64,000 nt of DNA from Treponema sp. J25 (GTDB lineage Bacteria; Spirochaetota; Spirochaetia; Treponematales; Breznakiellaceae). Positions within the stretch are counted from its first letter, which is position 1. Every line of letters starts with the position of its first letter. The notes under the pieces are model-generated. The model did no database searches, had not been told where the DNA came from, and worked only from the letters and a program-made list of their open reading frames with translations. The stretch is taken from the NCBI RefSeq assembly GCF_004343725.1, contig NZ_PTQW01000033.1:1-64000 (forward strand). The letters are read 5' to 3'. Both the position numbers and the translations under genes were made by a program. Positions 51,875 to 60,773 of the stretch are shown one piece after another.

Positions 51875-52978
51875 TCAGAGATAGCCCTTTACTTTAAGGA
51901 GTTCCGCATTAAGGATTCCCCCGCCCGCAGCACCCCGGACGGTGTTATGGGAAAGCCCCACAAAGCGAATGTCAAACAGATTACAGGGCCGCAGGCGCCC
52001 CACCGTTACCGCCATGGCCTTATCGGCATCCCGATCCTTCCGAGGCTGGGGTCGATCCGCTTCTTCCCGGACGATGATAGGTTGTTCCGGCGCAAAGGGA
52101 AGCTGGGCCTCCTGCGGAAAGGCCCGGAACCGCTGCCAGATTTGCTTAATCTCATCCAGGGAAGGTTTCTTTGCCCCAAATTCGAGGCTGACACAGGCGG
52201 TATGCCCGTCGATTACGGGGACCCGGTTACAGTGGGCCGAAATACCAGGGGAGTCACTGGGAACGATTTTGCTTCCTTCAATGTGGCCAAGAATTTTACG
52301 GGGTTCCTGCTCCGACTTTTCTTCCTCTCCACCGATGTAGGGAACCACATTATCGATGATATCGAGGCTCGCAACCCCCGGATAGCCCGCCCCTGACACG
52401 GCCTGCAGGGTGGTAATAAAGAGACGCCGGACCTCATAGCCGGCCTGCATCAGAGCCCAGAGAGGGGTCATGTAGCTTTGAATAGAGCAGTTAGGCTTTA
52501 CGGCGATAAATCCTTTTGACCAGCCCCGATTCTTTTGCTGCAGGGGAATAATATCCGCATGGTCCGGATTTACCTCCGCAATAAGCATGGGCACATCTTC
52601 GGTCCAGCGATGGGCCGAAGCATTGGAAACCACGGGAATCCCCGCCGCCGCATAGGCCTCTTCCAGGGCCTTAATTTCGTCCTTTGCCATCTCGAGGGCA
52701 GAGAACACGAAGGCGCACTCTCCCCTTTTCTGGGCCGCCACCGCCGCATCCACATCGTTGGCATCCGCCACCACCAGGGAGCCCACACCGGGAGCATAGC
52801 CCCGGGAAAGATGCCAGCGCCCCCGGACCGCTTCTTCATAGGGTTTTCCCGCGCTCCGGGGAGAAGCGGCTACATACCGAACCTCGAACCAGGGATGTTG
52901 ATTTAACAGGGCGATATACTGCTGGCCTACCATACCGGTGGCACCGAGTACACCTACAGGTATCTTGTGCATTTCCAA
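51875..52978 (-). CDS. asd: Aspartate-semialdehyde dehydrogenase
   Basis: Reduces aspartyl phosphate to aspartate semialdehyde, the branch point of lysine, threonine and methionine. 367 residues, of the archaeal/fungal-like type. The NADP motif is VGVLGATGMVGQQYI; the catalytic Cys is in AVKPNCSIQSYMTPLW; the substrate site has SGAGYPGVASLDIIDNVVPYIGGEEEK and NRVPVIDGHTACVSLEF with the active His. It overlaps nothing but lies 3 bases from dapA. Confidence 0.93.
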   Translation of the reverse strand: MEMHKIPVGVLGATGMVGQQYIALLNQHPWFEVRYVAASPRSAGKPYEEAVRGRWHLSRGYAPGVGSLVVADANDVDAAVAAQKRGECAFVFSALEMAKDEIKALEEAYAAAGIPVVSNASAHRWTEDVPMLIAEVNPDHADIIPLQQKNRGWSKGFIAVKPNCSIQSYMTPLWALMQAGYEVRRLFITTLQAVSGAGYPGVASLDIIDNVVPYIGGEEEKSEQEPRKILGHIEGSKIVPSDSPGISAHCNRVPVIDGHTACVSLEFGAKKPSLDEIKQIWQRFRAFPQEAQLPFAPEQPIIVREEADRPQPRKDRDADKAMAVTVGRLRPCNLFDIRFVGLSHNTVRGAAGGGILNAELLKVKGYL

Positions 52979-52981
52979 CTC

Positions 52982-53905
52982 CTATATATCCACATGGGCA
53001 GCCCGAAGGGCGGCCTTCAATTTTTCTACGTTATTTTTTTCTAACTCACAGAGGGGAAGCCGCAATGGGCCTGCCGGAAGACCGAGCCAGCCCATGGCAG
53101 TTTTAATAGGAATGGGGTTCGTCTCTATAAAGGCCCCCTTAAAGAGAGGAAGCAGTTCATAGTGCAACCGACGGGCTTCTTCAAACTTTCCCTCCCGGCA
53201 GGCCCGGCAGAGCTCTACAATCCGCCGGGGGACCAGGTTAGACACCACCGAAATGACCCCATCGCCCCCCAGCGCCGCTAAAGGCAGGGTAAAGGCATCG
53301 TCTCCCGAAAGGACCGCGAAGTACTTTCCATCTTTCCGGCGAGCGGAAACCACCGTGGAAATGATGTCCCCCATCTGGGCAATATCCCCTGAGGCTTCCT
53401 TCACCGCCACCACCGACGGAATTTGAGAAAGCCGATCCATGGTGGTCACATCTATGTTTTTCGCGGTTCTCCCCGCAATGTTATACACCACGATGGGCAG
53501 GTCGGTGGCCTCCGCAATGGCGGCAAAATGACGATATATACCCTCATTGGTCGGCTTGTTGTAGTAGGGGGTTACAACCAGGATCGCGTCAGCCCCGAGT
53601 TCCTGGGCCCGGCGGGCGTTGTGAATCGTGTGGGCCGTACTGTTAGAGCCCACCCCGACGATGACCGGCACCTTTCCCCCGGCCTCTTCCATCGCAATTT
53701 CAATGAGCCGATCCTGCTCGTCCCGTTCCAGGGTAGGGGTTTCGCCGGTGGTTCCCAGGGGAACCAGTCCATTAATCTCCGCTTCCAGCTGTAGGCGAAT
53801 GAGCTTCCGGAACCCCTCGTAATCTACCGAACCATCGGCCTGCATGGGGGTAATGAGGGCCGTAAAGGCCCCCCGCAATTGCATACCATCCTGCACCATC
53901 CCCAT
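52982..53905 (-). CDS. dapA: 4-hydroxy-tetrahydrodipicolinate synthase
   Basis: Condenses pyruvate and aspartate semialdehyde, the first step committed to lysine. 307 residues, (beta/alpha)8 aldolase. GTTGETPTL binds the pyruvate carboxyl, YNKPTNEGIYRHF and VVYNIAGRT carry the tyrosines, and the Schiff-base lysine is in VVAVKEASGD. ATG 53905 has AGGAGGTG 7 bases upstream and is preferred over the later ATG of MQLRGAF. It starts 1 base after the dapB stop. Confidence 0.95.
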   Translation of the reverse strand: MGMVQDGMQLRGAFTALITPMQADGSVDYEGFRKLIRLQLEAEINGLVPLGTTGETPTLERDEQDRLIEIAMEEAGGKVPVIVGVGSNSTAHTIHNARRAQELGADAILVVTPYYNKPTNEGIYRHFAAIAEATDLPIVVYNIAGRTAKNIDVTTMDRLSQIPSVVAVKEASGDIAQMGDIISTVVSARRKDGKYFAVLSGDDAFTLPLAALGGDGVISVVSNLVPRRIVELCRACREGKFEEARRLHYELLPLFKGAFIETNPIPIKTAMGWLGLPAGPLRLPLCELEKNNVEKLKAALRAAHVDI

Positions 53906-53906
53906 T

Positions 53907-54722
53907 TTACAACACCTCCTTTAGTACATCATCCATGGTAAAGATGCCCAGGCGAGGCTTTCCCGCCTCTTTGCCGGCCCCAGGACACTGCAGGAGCCAT
54001 TCGGCAGCCCGGACCGCACCGCGGGCAAAGCCCTCCCGACTCCGGGCCTGATGGGTAATTTCAATCGTATCGGCGGTAGAATCAAAAAAGACCGAATGGG
54101 TCCCCGGCACAGCCCCATAGCGGAGGGAAGCAAAATGGAGTTCCCCCGGTTGGGGCGGTCGATCCGGCAGGTAGTCCCAGTGCACCGTGGTCTTCCGTTT
54201 CATTACCGAAAGGATCCGTTCGGCCAGGGTCTTCGCCGTCCCCGAAGGACTGTCGGCCTTTTTATTATGATGGACCTCCAGGGCCCCCACATCGTACTCA
54301 TCAAAATGATCGAAAAGCTCCGCCGCATGACTTACAATTTTATAAAAGAGATTCACCCCCAGGGAAAAATTGCTCGACCAGAGGAGACTGGCCGACTCAA
54401 ATTCCACCAGGCGCTGCACCTCTTCAAGCTTATCAAACCAGCCAGTGGTCCCCACTACAAGGGGCACCTTGCGGGCCACCATGGCCTTAATGTTTTCTAC
54501 CACCGTTTCTGGCCGGGTAAATTCAATCATCACATCCACGAGTTTAAGCACGCTTTCTGCCTCTGCAATCGAATTACAGAGCACCGGATACCCCGCAGCC
54601 GGATTAGGAACCACCGGCACCGCCGGATCGATAATCAGCAAGACCTGGTGGCCCCGTTCCCGGGCCGCGGCTTCTACCATGCGGCCCATTTTCCCATAGC
54701 CCAGTAAGCCAATGCGCATCAC
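53907..54722 (-). CDS. dapB: 4-hydroxy-tetrahydrodipicolinate reductase
   Basis: Reduces the DapA product to tetrahydrodipicolinate. 271 residues. The coenzyme motif is IGLLGYGKMGRMVEAAA, then VGTTGW, the substrate-site LEVHHNKKADSPSGTAKTLAE and TIEITHQARSREGFARGAVRAAEWL. The length and motifs are standard. Its ATG overlaps the lysC stop as ATGA. Confidence 0.95.
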   Translation of the reverse strand: MMRIGLLGYGKMGRMVEAAARERGHQVLLIIDPAVPVVPNPAAGYPVLCNSIAEAESVLKLVDVMIEFTRPETVVENIKAMVARKVPLVVGTTGWFDKLEEVQRLVEFESASLLWSSNFSLGVNLFYKIVSHAAELFDHFDEYDVGALEVHHNKKADSPSGTAKTLAERILSVMKRKTTVHWDYLPDRPPQPGELHFASLRYGAVPGTHSVFFDSTADTIEITHQARSREGFARGAVRAAEWLLQCPGAGKEAGKPRLGIFTMDDVLKEVL

Positions 54723-56056
54723 ACACCTCCCTTAAAGAATTCCCGGTGCAGGGCCTGAATAATCCGGGGGGCCTCCTCATTATCCACAATAAAGCTTATG
54801 TTTACCTTGCTTGCCCCCTGGGAGACCATCTGTACCTGAACCCCCTCCTGGTTACATACCCCAAAGGCCTTTTCAAGAATGGCCGAAGAACGTCGGACAT
54901 CGCCTATGAGGGTCACGATAGCCTTATTTTTTTTGATATCCACACTGGCTATTTTTTCGAGATCCCGCTTAAGATGGGCTAAATCGTGGGGTGCGTCAAG
55001 GGTTAAGGAGATAGAAACCTCACTAGTGGCCACCATATCCACCGAAAGCCGATGATCCGCAAAGCACTGGAACACCCCTGCTAAAAAGCCATACTGGCCG
55101 AGCATACGACTCGACACGATATCGACGAGGGTTACATTTTTCTTGGTGGTAATCGCCCGCACAAGGCTCCCCCTTTTCTCTAACTTTGAAACAATGAGGG
55201 TTCCCGTTGCAGAAGGATTATAGGAGTTTTTTACCCGCACGGGAATACCTACGGCGCTACAGGGCTGCATCGATCGGGGGTGTAGAACCTGGGCGCCAAA
55301 ATAGGCAAGCTCCGCCGCCTCTTCATAGGTCACCGCTTCTACCGGTACCGCATCGGGGACGAGCCGGGGATCGGCGGTAAGGATGCCATCCACATCTTTC
55401 CAGACCTGGACCTCCTCGGCCTTACATGCGGCCCCGATGATGGTAGCGGTAAGGTCCGAACCACCCCGCCCCAGGGTGGTAATAGCCCCCTGGGGATCCT
55501 TCGCGATAAATCCTGTCACCACCGGCACTACCCCCTGGGAAACGAGGGAACCGATCCGTTCTTGAATCACCGGCCAACAATCTTTCCGCACCTCTGCGGA
55601 AGTATAATTAGAATCGGAGACAAATCCCACATCCCAGGCATCAAAGGCCCGGGCATCAAAGCCTAAAGAACGAAAATAGGCAGCGCCGATCCGCACCGAA
55701 AGGCGTTCCCCAAAGGACACAAGGTAATCCTTGGTGCGGGGGCTTATTTCTTTGATAAGGGAAATCCCCACAAGAAGGGTTTCTAAATCTTTAAGGAGCC
55801 CCTGGATTTCCTGGTTTAACGAAGAAGGAAGACCTAAGTCGGTCATGGTTTTTATGTGGAGGTCTTTTATGCTATCGAAAGCAACCGTACCCTCGAGGGC
55901 TTTTTCTGCCGCTTCTAACAGGTAATCAGTAGTGTCTCCCATAGCGGAAAGCACTACTACCGGCTTACGGGGGAGCGCATCTTGAACAATCCGGCCCACA
56001 TGACGGATCCGGTCGGCATTAGCCACAGAACTCCCGCCAAACTTCATGACAATCAT
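54719..56056 (-). CDS. lysC: Aspartate kinase
   Basis: Phosphorylates aspartate, the first step of the aspartate-family pathway. About 445 residues from ATG 56056 ([17 protein letters not shown]), which has GGAGG 10 bases upstream; the frame extends to GTG 56098 without support. The kinase domain includes [32 protein letters not shown] and [17 protein letters not shown]. Two ACT domains fill the C-terminal 150 residues, so lysine or threonine feedback is likely. Monofunctional: no homoserine dehydrogenase domain. First gene of the operon. Confidence 0.94.
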   Translation of the reverse strand: MIVMKFGGSSVANADRIRHVGRIVQDALPRKPVVVLSAMGDTTDYLLEAAEKALEGTVAFDSIKDLHIKTMTDLGLPSSLNQEIQGLLKDLETLLVGISLIKEISPRTKDYLVSFGERLSVRIGAAYFRSLGFDARAFDAWDVGFVSDSNYTSAEVRKDCWPVIQERIGSLVSQGVVPVVTGFIAKDPQGAITTLGRGGSDLTATIIGAACKAEEVQVWKDVDGILTADPRLVPDAVPVEAVTYEEAAELAYFGAQVLHPRSMQPCSAVGIPVRVKNSYNPSATGTLIVSKLEKRGSLVRAITTKKNVTLVDIVSSRMLGQYGFLAGVFQCFADHRLSVDMVATSEVSISLTLDAPHDLAHLKRDLEKIASVDIKKNKAIVTLIGDVRRSSAILEKAFGVCNQEGVQVQMVSQGASKVNISFIVDNEEAPRIIQALHREFFKGGV

Positions 56057-56088
56057 ACTTCCAAGACCTCCATCATAAAAGTGTGCCC

Positions 56089-56117
56089 ATAGTACCAATA
56101 TTTGTATTTTTATGCAA
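56089..56117 (-). promoter_or_regulatory. Predicted promoter of the lysine operon
   Basis: Minus strand TTGCAT (56112-56117), 17 bases, TACTAT (56089-56094). The -35 lies inside the operator-like motif shared with argF. On the other strand a TATAAT at 56135-56140 may serve the divergent RNB gene. Confidence 0.6.
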
Positions 56118-56120
56118 TAC
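56104..56120 (-). promoter_or_regulatory. Candidate ArgR-type operator, identical to that of argF
   Basis: GTATTGCATAAAAATAC on the minus strand, the same 17 bases as at 32803-32819 and again overlapping the -35. Flanking sequences differ, so conservation is specific to the motif. Suggests joint control of ornithine/arginine and lysine/diaminopimelate synthesis. Confidence 0.6.
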
Positions 56121-56208
56121 TTCGTCCGTTTTTGTATAATCTCTGCATATTCTTTTGACCGAGAGCCCCCTACTCTTTTCTCCCTGCTTTGTGGTAGAGT
56201 ACTACACC

Positions 56209-58038
56209 ATGGCAGAAATTCCCGTTAAATCTCTGGTGGTATACAAAAACAAACCAGCCCTCGTCATAGAAGGGGGAGAACGACTCCGCATACGGCTTCC
56301 TAATCAGGAAGAAGTACGGGTCCGAGAAAAGGATATCATTTTTCTCTACCCTGGACCTGTGGGAACCCTTTCGGAGTTGGAAAAGGTACCTTCCCTTATC
56401 ACAGGCCTGGAAGAAGCATGGGAACTGCTCCAGAATGAGACCGTAAGCCTTTCGGAACTAGCAGAACTATTGTATGGTAAGGTATCAGCCGCAACGGTAT
56501 GGGCCAGTTATCTTCAGGTACAGGAACATCTGTACTTTGAAGGGGAACCCACGGCGATCACCCCCCGAAGCAAAGAAGCCATAGACCAGGAAATTACCAA
56601 ACGGAAAGAGCGGGAACAGGAAGAACAGGAACGGGCCGCTTTTCTTGCTCGTCTTACCCAGGGAACACTCAAACTTCCCGAAGATGGACGGTTCATCCAG
56701 GATGTGGTGGCCCTTGCCCTCGGAAAAACCGATAAGAGTAAAACCCTGCGAGACCTGGGGAAAAAAGAAGATCCCATCGTGGCCCATAAACTTCTACTTA
56801 CCTCGGGCTACTGGGACGAATTTGAAAACCCCTATCCAAGCCGTTCAGGGTGTTCTTTGAGTGAACCCCGTTCTATGCCAGAGCCGCCCCCTTCCTCGGA
56901 GGTCCGCAAAGACCTTACCCACCTTCCTGCCTTTGCCATTGACAATGCATGGAGCCATGATCCGGATGATGCGGTGTTCATGGACGGCAGGATCCTGTAT
57001 GTCCATATCGCCGACCCCGCATGCACCATCGCCCCCGACAGCGCATGCGACCAGGAAGCCCGAGAACGGGGCACAACCCTCTACCTTCCCGAAGGGACCA
57101 TTCCCATGCTCCATCCCCGGGCAGTTCAGTACTATGGACTGGGGCTACAACCTATCTCTCCCGCCTTAACGATTCAGATAACCCTTTCAGAGAGCGGAGA
57201 AATCGAAGATACCCAACTGTATCCGAGCCTCGTTCGGGTCGAACGGCTTACCTATGAACAGGCCGATATGCGTTCGCAAAGTCCCGAGCTTATGCCCCTT
57301 TTTGATTTTGCACAAAAAAACATCCAGCGCCGGGAAGCCTCGGGGGCGGTGACCATCGAGTTTCCGGAAATACACCTTACGGTTCGGGACCGGCAGATCC
57401 AGTTTGAGCCGATACCGCCAACCCAGGCGGCCCTGATGGTTCGCGAATGTATGCTTATAGCCGGGGAAGCGGTGGCCCGCTGGGCCCTTCGCAATCAAAT
57501 TCCCTTTCCCTTTATTGCCCAGGAAATAGGAGACCGGCCTGCTGAAATTTCTCCCGGTTTGGCGGGTTTTTACCAGCTCAGGCGGTGCATGCGGCCTCGC
57601 CGGCTTTCCACCCAACCAGGGACCCATGAGGGACTTGGCCTTTCCCTGTACACCCAGGTAACCAGTCCCCTCAGACGATACACGGATCTCGTGGGCCATC
57701 AGCAGATCCGACGGGTCCTTCGGGGAGAGGAGCCCTTGTCAGGGGAGGAAATTCTTAAGCGGATTGCCGCCGGCGAGGCCGCAGCCCTGGCGGCTACCCA
57801 GGCAGAACGGGCAAGTCGCCTGCACTGGACCCTGGTGTACCTTAAAGACAAAATCGACAGTTCCTGGGAAGGCACTATTCTAGATATCCAGAAGAATCGG
57901 GCGGTGGTGCTTATTCCTTCCCTCGCCATGGAAACCCAGGTAAGCCTTAAAACAAGGCGGGACTTGAATGAAAAAATTACGCTCCTCTTAAAAAAAGTAC
58001 AGATTCCCGAGGCGGAGGCCCTTTTTGTAGAACCGTGA
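56209..58038 (+). CDS. RNB-domain exoribonuclease (RNase II/R family)
   Basis: 3'-to-5' exoribonuclease for mRNA turnover. 609 residues from ATG 56209 (MAEIPVKSLVVYKN); the frame runs back to 56155 without support. The N-terminal part is an unusual small-barrel region and a charged helix. The RNB domain begins about residue 240 with FAIDNAWSHDPDDAVFMDG, holding the metal-binding aspartates, and ends YTQVTSPLRRYTDLVGHQQ. The C-terminal S1-like domain is short. The overall build resembles the RNB proteins of spirochetes and cyanobacteria more than E. coli RNase R. It is divergent from lysC. Confidence 0.88.
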   Translation: MAEIPVKSLVVYKNKPALVIEGGERLRIRLPNQEEVRVREKDIIFLYPGPVGTLSELEKVPSLITGLEEAWELLQNETVSLSELAELLYGKVSAATVWASYLQVQEHLYFEGEPTAITPRSKEAIDQEITKRKEREQEEQERAAFLARLTQGTLKLPEDGRFIQDVVALALGKTDKSKTLRDLGKKEDPIVAHKLLLTSGYWDEFENPYPSRSGCSLSEPRSMPEPPPSSEVRKDLTHLPAFAIDNAWSHDPDDAVFMDGRILYVHIADPACTIAPDSACDQEARERGTTLYLPEGTIPMLHPRAVQYYGLGLQPISPALTIQITLSESGEIEDTQLYPSLVRVERLTYEQADMRSQSPELMPLFDFAQKNIQRREASGAVTIEFPEIHLTVRDRQIQFEPIPPTQAALMVRECMLIAGEAVARWALRNQIPFPFIAQEIGDRPAEISPGLAGFYQLRRCMRPRRLSTQPGTHEGLGLSLYTQVTSPLRRYTDLVGHQQIRRVLRGEEPLSGEEILKRIAAGEAAALAATQAERASRLHWTLVYLKDKIDSSWEGTILDIQKNRAVVLIPSLAMETQVSLKTRRDLNEKITLLLKKVQIPEAEALFVEP

Positions 58039-58114
58039 AATGGGGGAATTGTCTTTTTCACTTTATAGGCGGTTATTTTCCCCAGTGAAAAGAAAAACAG
58101 GGCCCGTAACGGTT

Positions 58115-58798
58115 TTAGGTTTCTGGAGGCTGTGTTTTTTTCTCCGCCGCTGCGGCCCCAGAAGCTGCATCTTCCTTCTCGGAGTCGGTAAAAAACAGGA
58201 TCGGCCCTTCCTGAGGCCGAGAACTTAAGTTTTTCCGATACGAGAGTTCTTGATCTTGTATCATGGCAACCGAAGGACCTTTGATTCGCTTTAAAAGGAC
58301 CTTCCCGGTTTTTACAAAAAAGAAAATTTTTCTTGCCAGGGACCCTCCTACATCAAACGAAACAAGGGGAATTCGTTCTGTTTCAAGGTACTCAAACACA
58401 AAATCAATATTTGTGTCCGCAATGTTTTTTCGACCCTCATCATTCCGATGAATAACAGAGGCCCCTCCAAAAACCTTAGCCTGAATCTTTTTCCGATTCG
58501 CGCCCCGCTTTAACAGTTCATTGATAAGGACTTCCATCGCGTACATCCCATAGCGGGCACTTTCCTCAAGGAAGTCCTGGGGGTTTACTCTTCCTCCCTG
58601 CATCGGATGGGGCCGAAAGGCGCCAGGAAGCATAAAATGGTTCATGCCTCCCAGTCCCAGGGTTATATCATAAAGGACTACGGCGATACAGGACCCTAAA
58701 ACAGTAGAAATAATAATATCCTCTTCTGAAACCAGGTATTCCCCCGGATTAATAACCACCACCGGCTGACGAAAGGCATGAAGTTGATGGGTATACAT
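58115..58798 (-). CDS. cheD: Chemoreceptor glutamine deamidase CheD
   Basis: Deamidates glutamines on chemoreceptors and can help CheY-P dephosphorylation through CheC-type partners. 227 residues. The catalytic Cys is in STVLGSCIAVVLYD and the His in GLGGMNHFMLPG; KVFGGASV and VGGSLARKIFF follow. A C-terminal tail of about 40 residues, rich in Glu, Ala and Lys, exceeds the usual length. Its neighbour upstream is an atypical receptor-like protein, a possible substrate (inference). Confidence 0.92.
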   Translation of the reverse strand: MYTHQLHAFRQPVVVINPGEYLVSEEDIIISTVLGSCIAVVLYDITLGLGGMNHFMLPGAFRPHPMQGGRVNPQDFLEESARYGMYAMEVLINELLKRGANRKKIQAKVFGGASVIHRNDEGRKNIADTNIDFVFEYLETERIPLVSFDVGGSLARKIFFFVKTGKVLLKRIKGPSVAMIQDQELSYRKNLSSRPQEGPILFFTDSEKEDAASGAAAAEKKTQPPET

Positions 58799-58945
58799 GT
58801 ATCGTCCTAGCCTCCCCCCACAAACTTTTTTCTGATCTTTTTGAACAAACTATCTATGATCCGTCAATGGATCTACCACACCATTTTTAATTTTATTATG
58901 TGGTCACAGAACAAATAATACACTTTTTGACATATCAATTTTTAT

Positions 58946-60733
58946 TCATTCAAAAAAGGTAATCGACCCTTCTTCCACACTCACCGTATCTTCTTCGTTC
59001 AGTAGGGCAGTCTCCGTTCCGACAAGTTCATGGGCCACCTGTTTATGGGCAAAAATAGTAAACCTTTCTATTATTTCCCGAAGTCGCTGAGAATGGAGTT
59101 CCTGCATTTCCTCTGCCTCTGATTCCTTCGTCAAACGGGAGTGTTTCGATTCTTCTATAAGTGAAGTAAGGTAGTGTTTTAAGTTCTGCACATTTTTTTC
59201 TAGCAATGAGAGATTTTCGAAATCCTTTTTTTGATTTTGAACTATCGCAAGGAATTCAGAAGAAAACAGCGAGAAATGTCGAACCCCTTCCATAAGATTA
59301 TCAGAGAAACTTTCAAGCTCATGGTATAAATTCTCTAATTGTGCCTTGGCACTCCACAAGAGTTTCGATTCCTCTTCAAAATTCTGAAAAAAGACCGTTA
59401 TTTCCTGGTTAGTCGTTTGAGTAAAGGCATGTATGCTTTCGTGGGCATCAAAAAGATCGCGACCTATTGTTTCTATAAGCTCACTCATAGACATAATAGT
59501 ATTTTTTATAGAACGCAAAACAGGATATTTTGCGATTTCAATCCGGGCCGCCATATCAACAGTCTTAAGACGTTGCACGAGCCGATCCTGTTTTTTAAAA
59601 TAGGTTAACAGGGTAGAAAGACGAAACGTTATTTGCCCCCCCATAGAAACCAGTTGTTGTCGTTCACGAATAAATTGTTCTAACTGGGTACCTAATTTTT
59701 CAATAAGGATATAAATCTCTTTTAAGTTTCTTATTACTCCTCCTTGTTCTCCCTGGCTTAGATCCTGCCGTACAATTTCAGAACGAATCTTTTCCCCTAT
59801 TTGTAAAATTCCTTCTATTGATTCTCTGCTTCTCCTGAATACTTCAACACAGCGAGAAATACGATGTTCTACATCCTCTACAATCGAAAGAGCAATAGAA
59901 AGACACTGTCCCTGAAAAACCTGGAGATCCGCCTCTTCAAATTCATTCGTCTGGGAGATCTGAATATATTCCTGCATTAAGAGTAACACATGTTCTAGAG
60001 ACTGACGAAGGATATCCTGTTCTTGCACCGTTTCCATGGTAGCAAGAACGGGTCCCCGGATTTTCTCGGCCTTTTCAATCAGGGTTTTCATCTTTTCGGA
60101 GATAGCAAGAATTGGTTCCCGGAGAGAAAAAAAAAGCCCTTCTATTTTTTGATCTAATCCCGAAAAGAGTTCTGCCTGGAAGCGATCCAGGTCTTGCAGT
60201 TTTTGATTATATACCGAAAGGTGCTGTAAAATGGTGGCCGATTCTTGCATAATGTGCCGGGTCGTTTCCAGGGTCTGATCGGTAATTCGGCGTAATTCAT
60301 CGGTGATCACCGCAAAACCCTTGCCTGCCACACCAGATTTTATAGCACCAGTCAGGGCATTAATTGAAACCAGTTCCATTTCATCCGCATCATATTTGAT
60401 GTTTTCTATTTTTTTCCCTAAATCCGTAAGTTGATTCACCGCCATCTGGAGTTGTTGATAGAGGGCTACACTTTTCGCATTTACCTTTTTAAAATCCTCT
60501 CCCGCGATGGTATAGATATTTTTAACTTTGTTAAAAAGGGTCTGTATTGCCTTTTCGAAGCTTTCTCCATTACAAATACGTTCCAGGGAATGCCGGACTG
60601 TGGCAAGACTGTTCTCCATTTCTTTAACAAAAATAGGAGCCCTTTCTCCTAAAGAAAGAAAGACCTGCTCTGAGTCCATCACTACCTGATGTATGTTTTC
60701 TGTGATACTTACGGCAAGCTGTTCGTGGTCCAT
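58946..60733 (-). CDS. Atypical soluble chemoreceptor-like coiled-coil protein
   Basis: 595 residues, almost entirely helical, with no membrane segment. Residues about 110-155 (MELVSINALTGAIKSGVAGK, then GFAVITDELRRITDQ) match the chemoreceptor hairpin tip in altered form: SINALTGAIKSG replaces [13 protein letters not shown] second, weaker similarity is at about 383-425 (LKTVDMAARIEIAKYPVLRS). The hairpin lies near the N-terminus, unlike normal receptors, and a long coiled coil follows. It may be a cytoplasmic receptor or an array scaffold. It is next to cheD. The C-terminus ends GSITFFE, not a CheR-binding motif. Confidence 0.7.
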   Translation of the reverse strand: MDHEQLAVSITENIHQVVMDSEQVFLSLGERAPIFVKEMENSLATVRHSLERICNGESFEKAIQTLFNKVKNIYTIAGEDFKKVNAKSVALYQQLQMAVNQLTDLGKKIENIKYDADEMELVSINALTGAIKSGVAGKGFAVITDELRRITDQTLETTRHIMQESATILQHLSVYNQKLQDLDRFQAELFSGLDQKIEGLFFSLREPILAISEKMKTLIEKAEKIRGPVLATMETVQEQDILRQSLEHVLLLMQEYIQISQTNEFEEADLQVFQGQCLSIALSIVEDVEHRISRCVEVFRRSRESIEGILQIGEKIRSEIVRQDLSQGEQGGVIRNLKEIYILIEKLGTQLEQFIRERQQLVSMGGQITFRLSTLLTYFKKQDRLVQRLKTVDMAARIEIAKYPVLRSIKNTIMSMSELIETIGRDLFDAHESIHAFTQTTNQEITVFFQNFEEESKLLWSAKAQLENLYHELESFSDNLMEGVRHFSLFSSEFLAIVQNQKKDFENLSLLEKNVQNLKHYLTSLIEESKHSRLTKESEAEEMQELHSQRLREIIERFTIFAHKQVAHELVGTETALLNEEDTVSVEEGSITFFE

Positions 60734-60773
60734 AAAAAAGAGTATAATTCTTTAAAAGAAGATAATCAAACCG

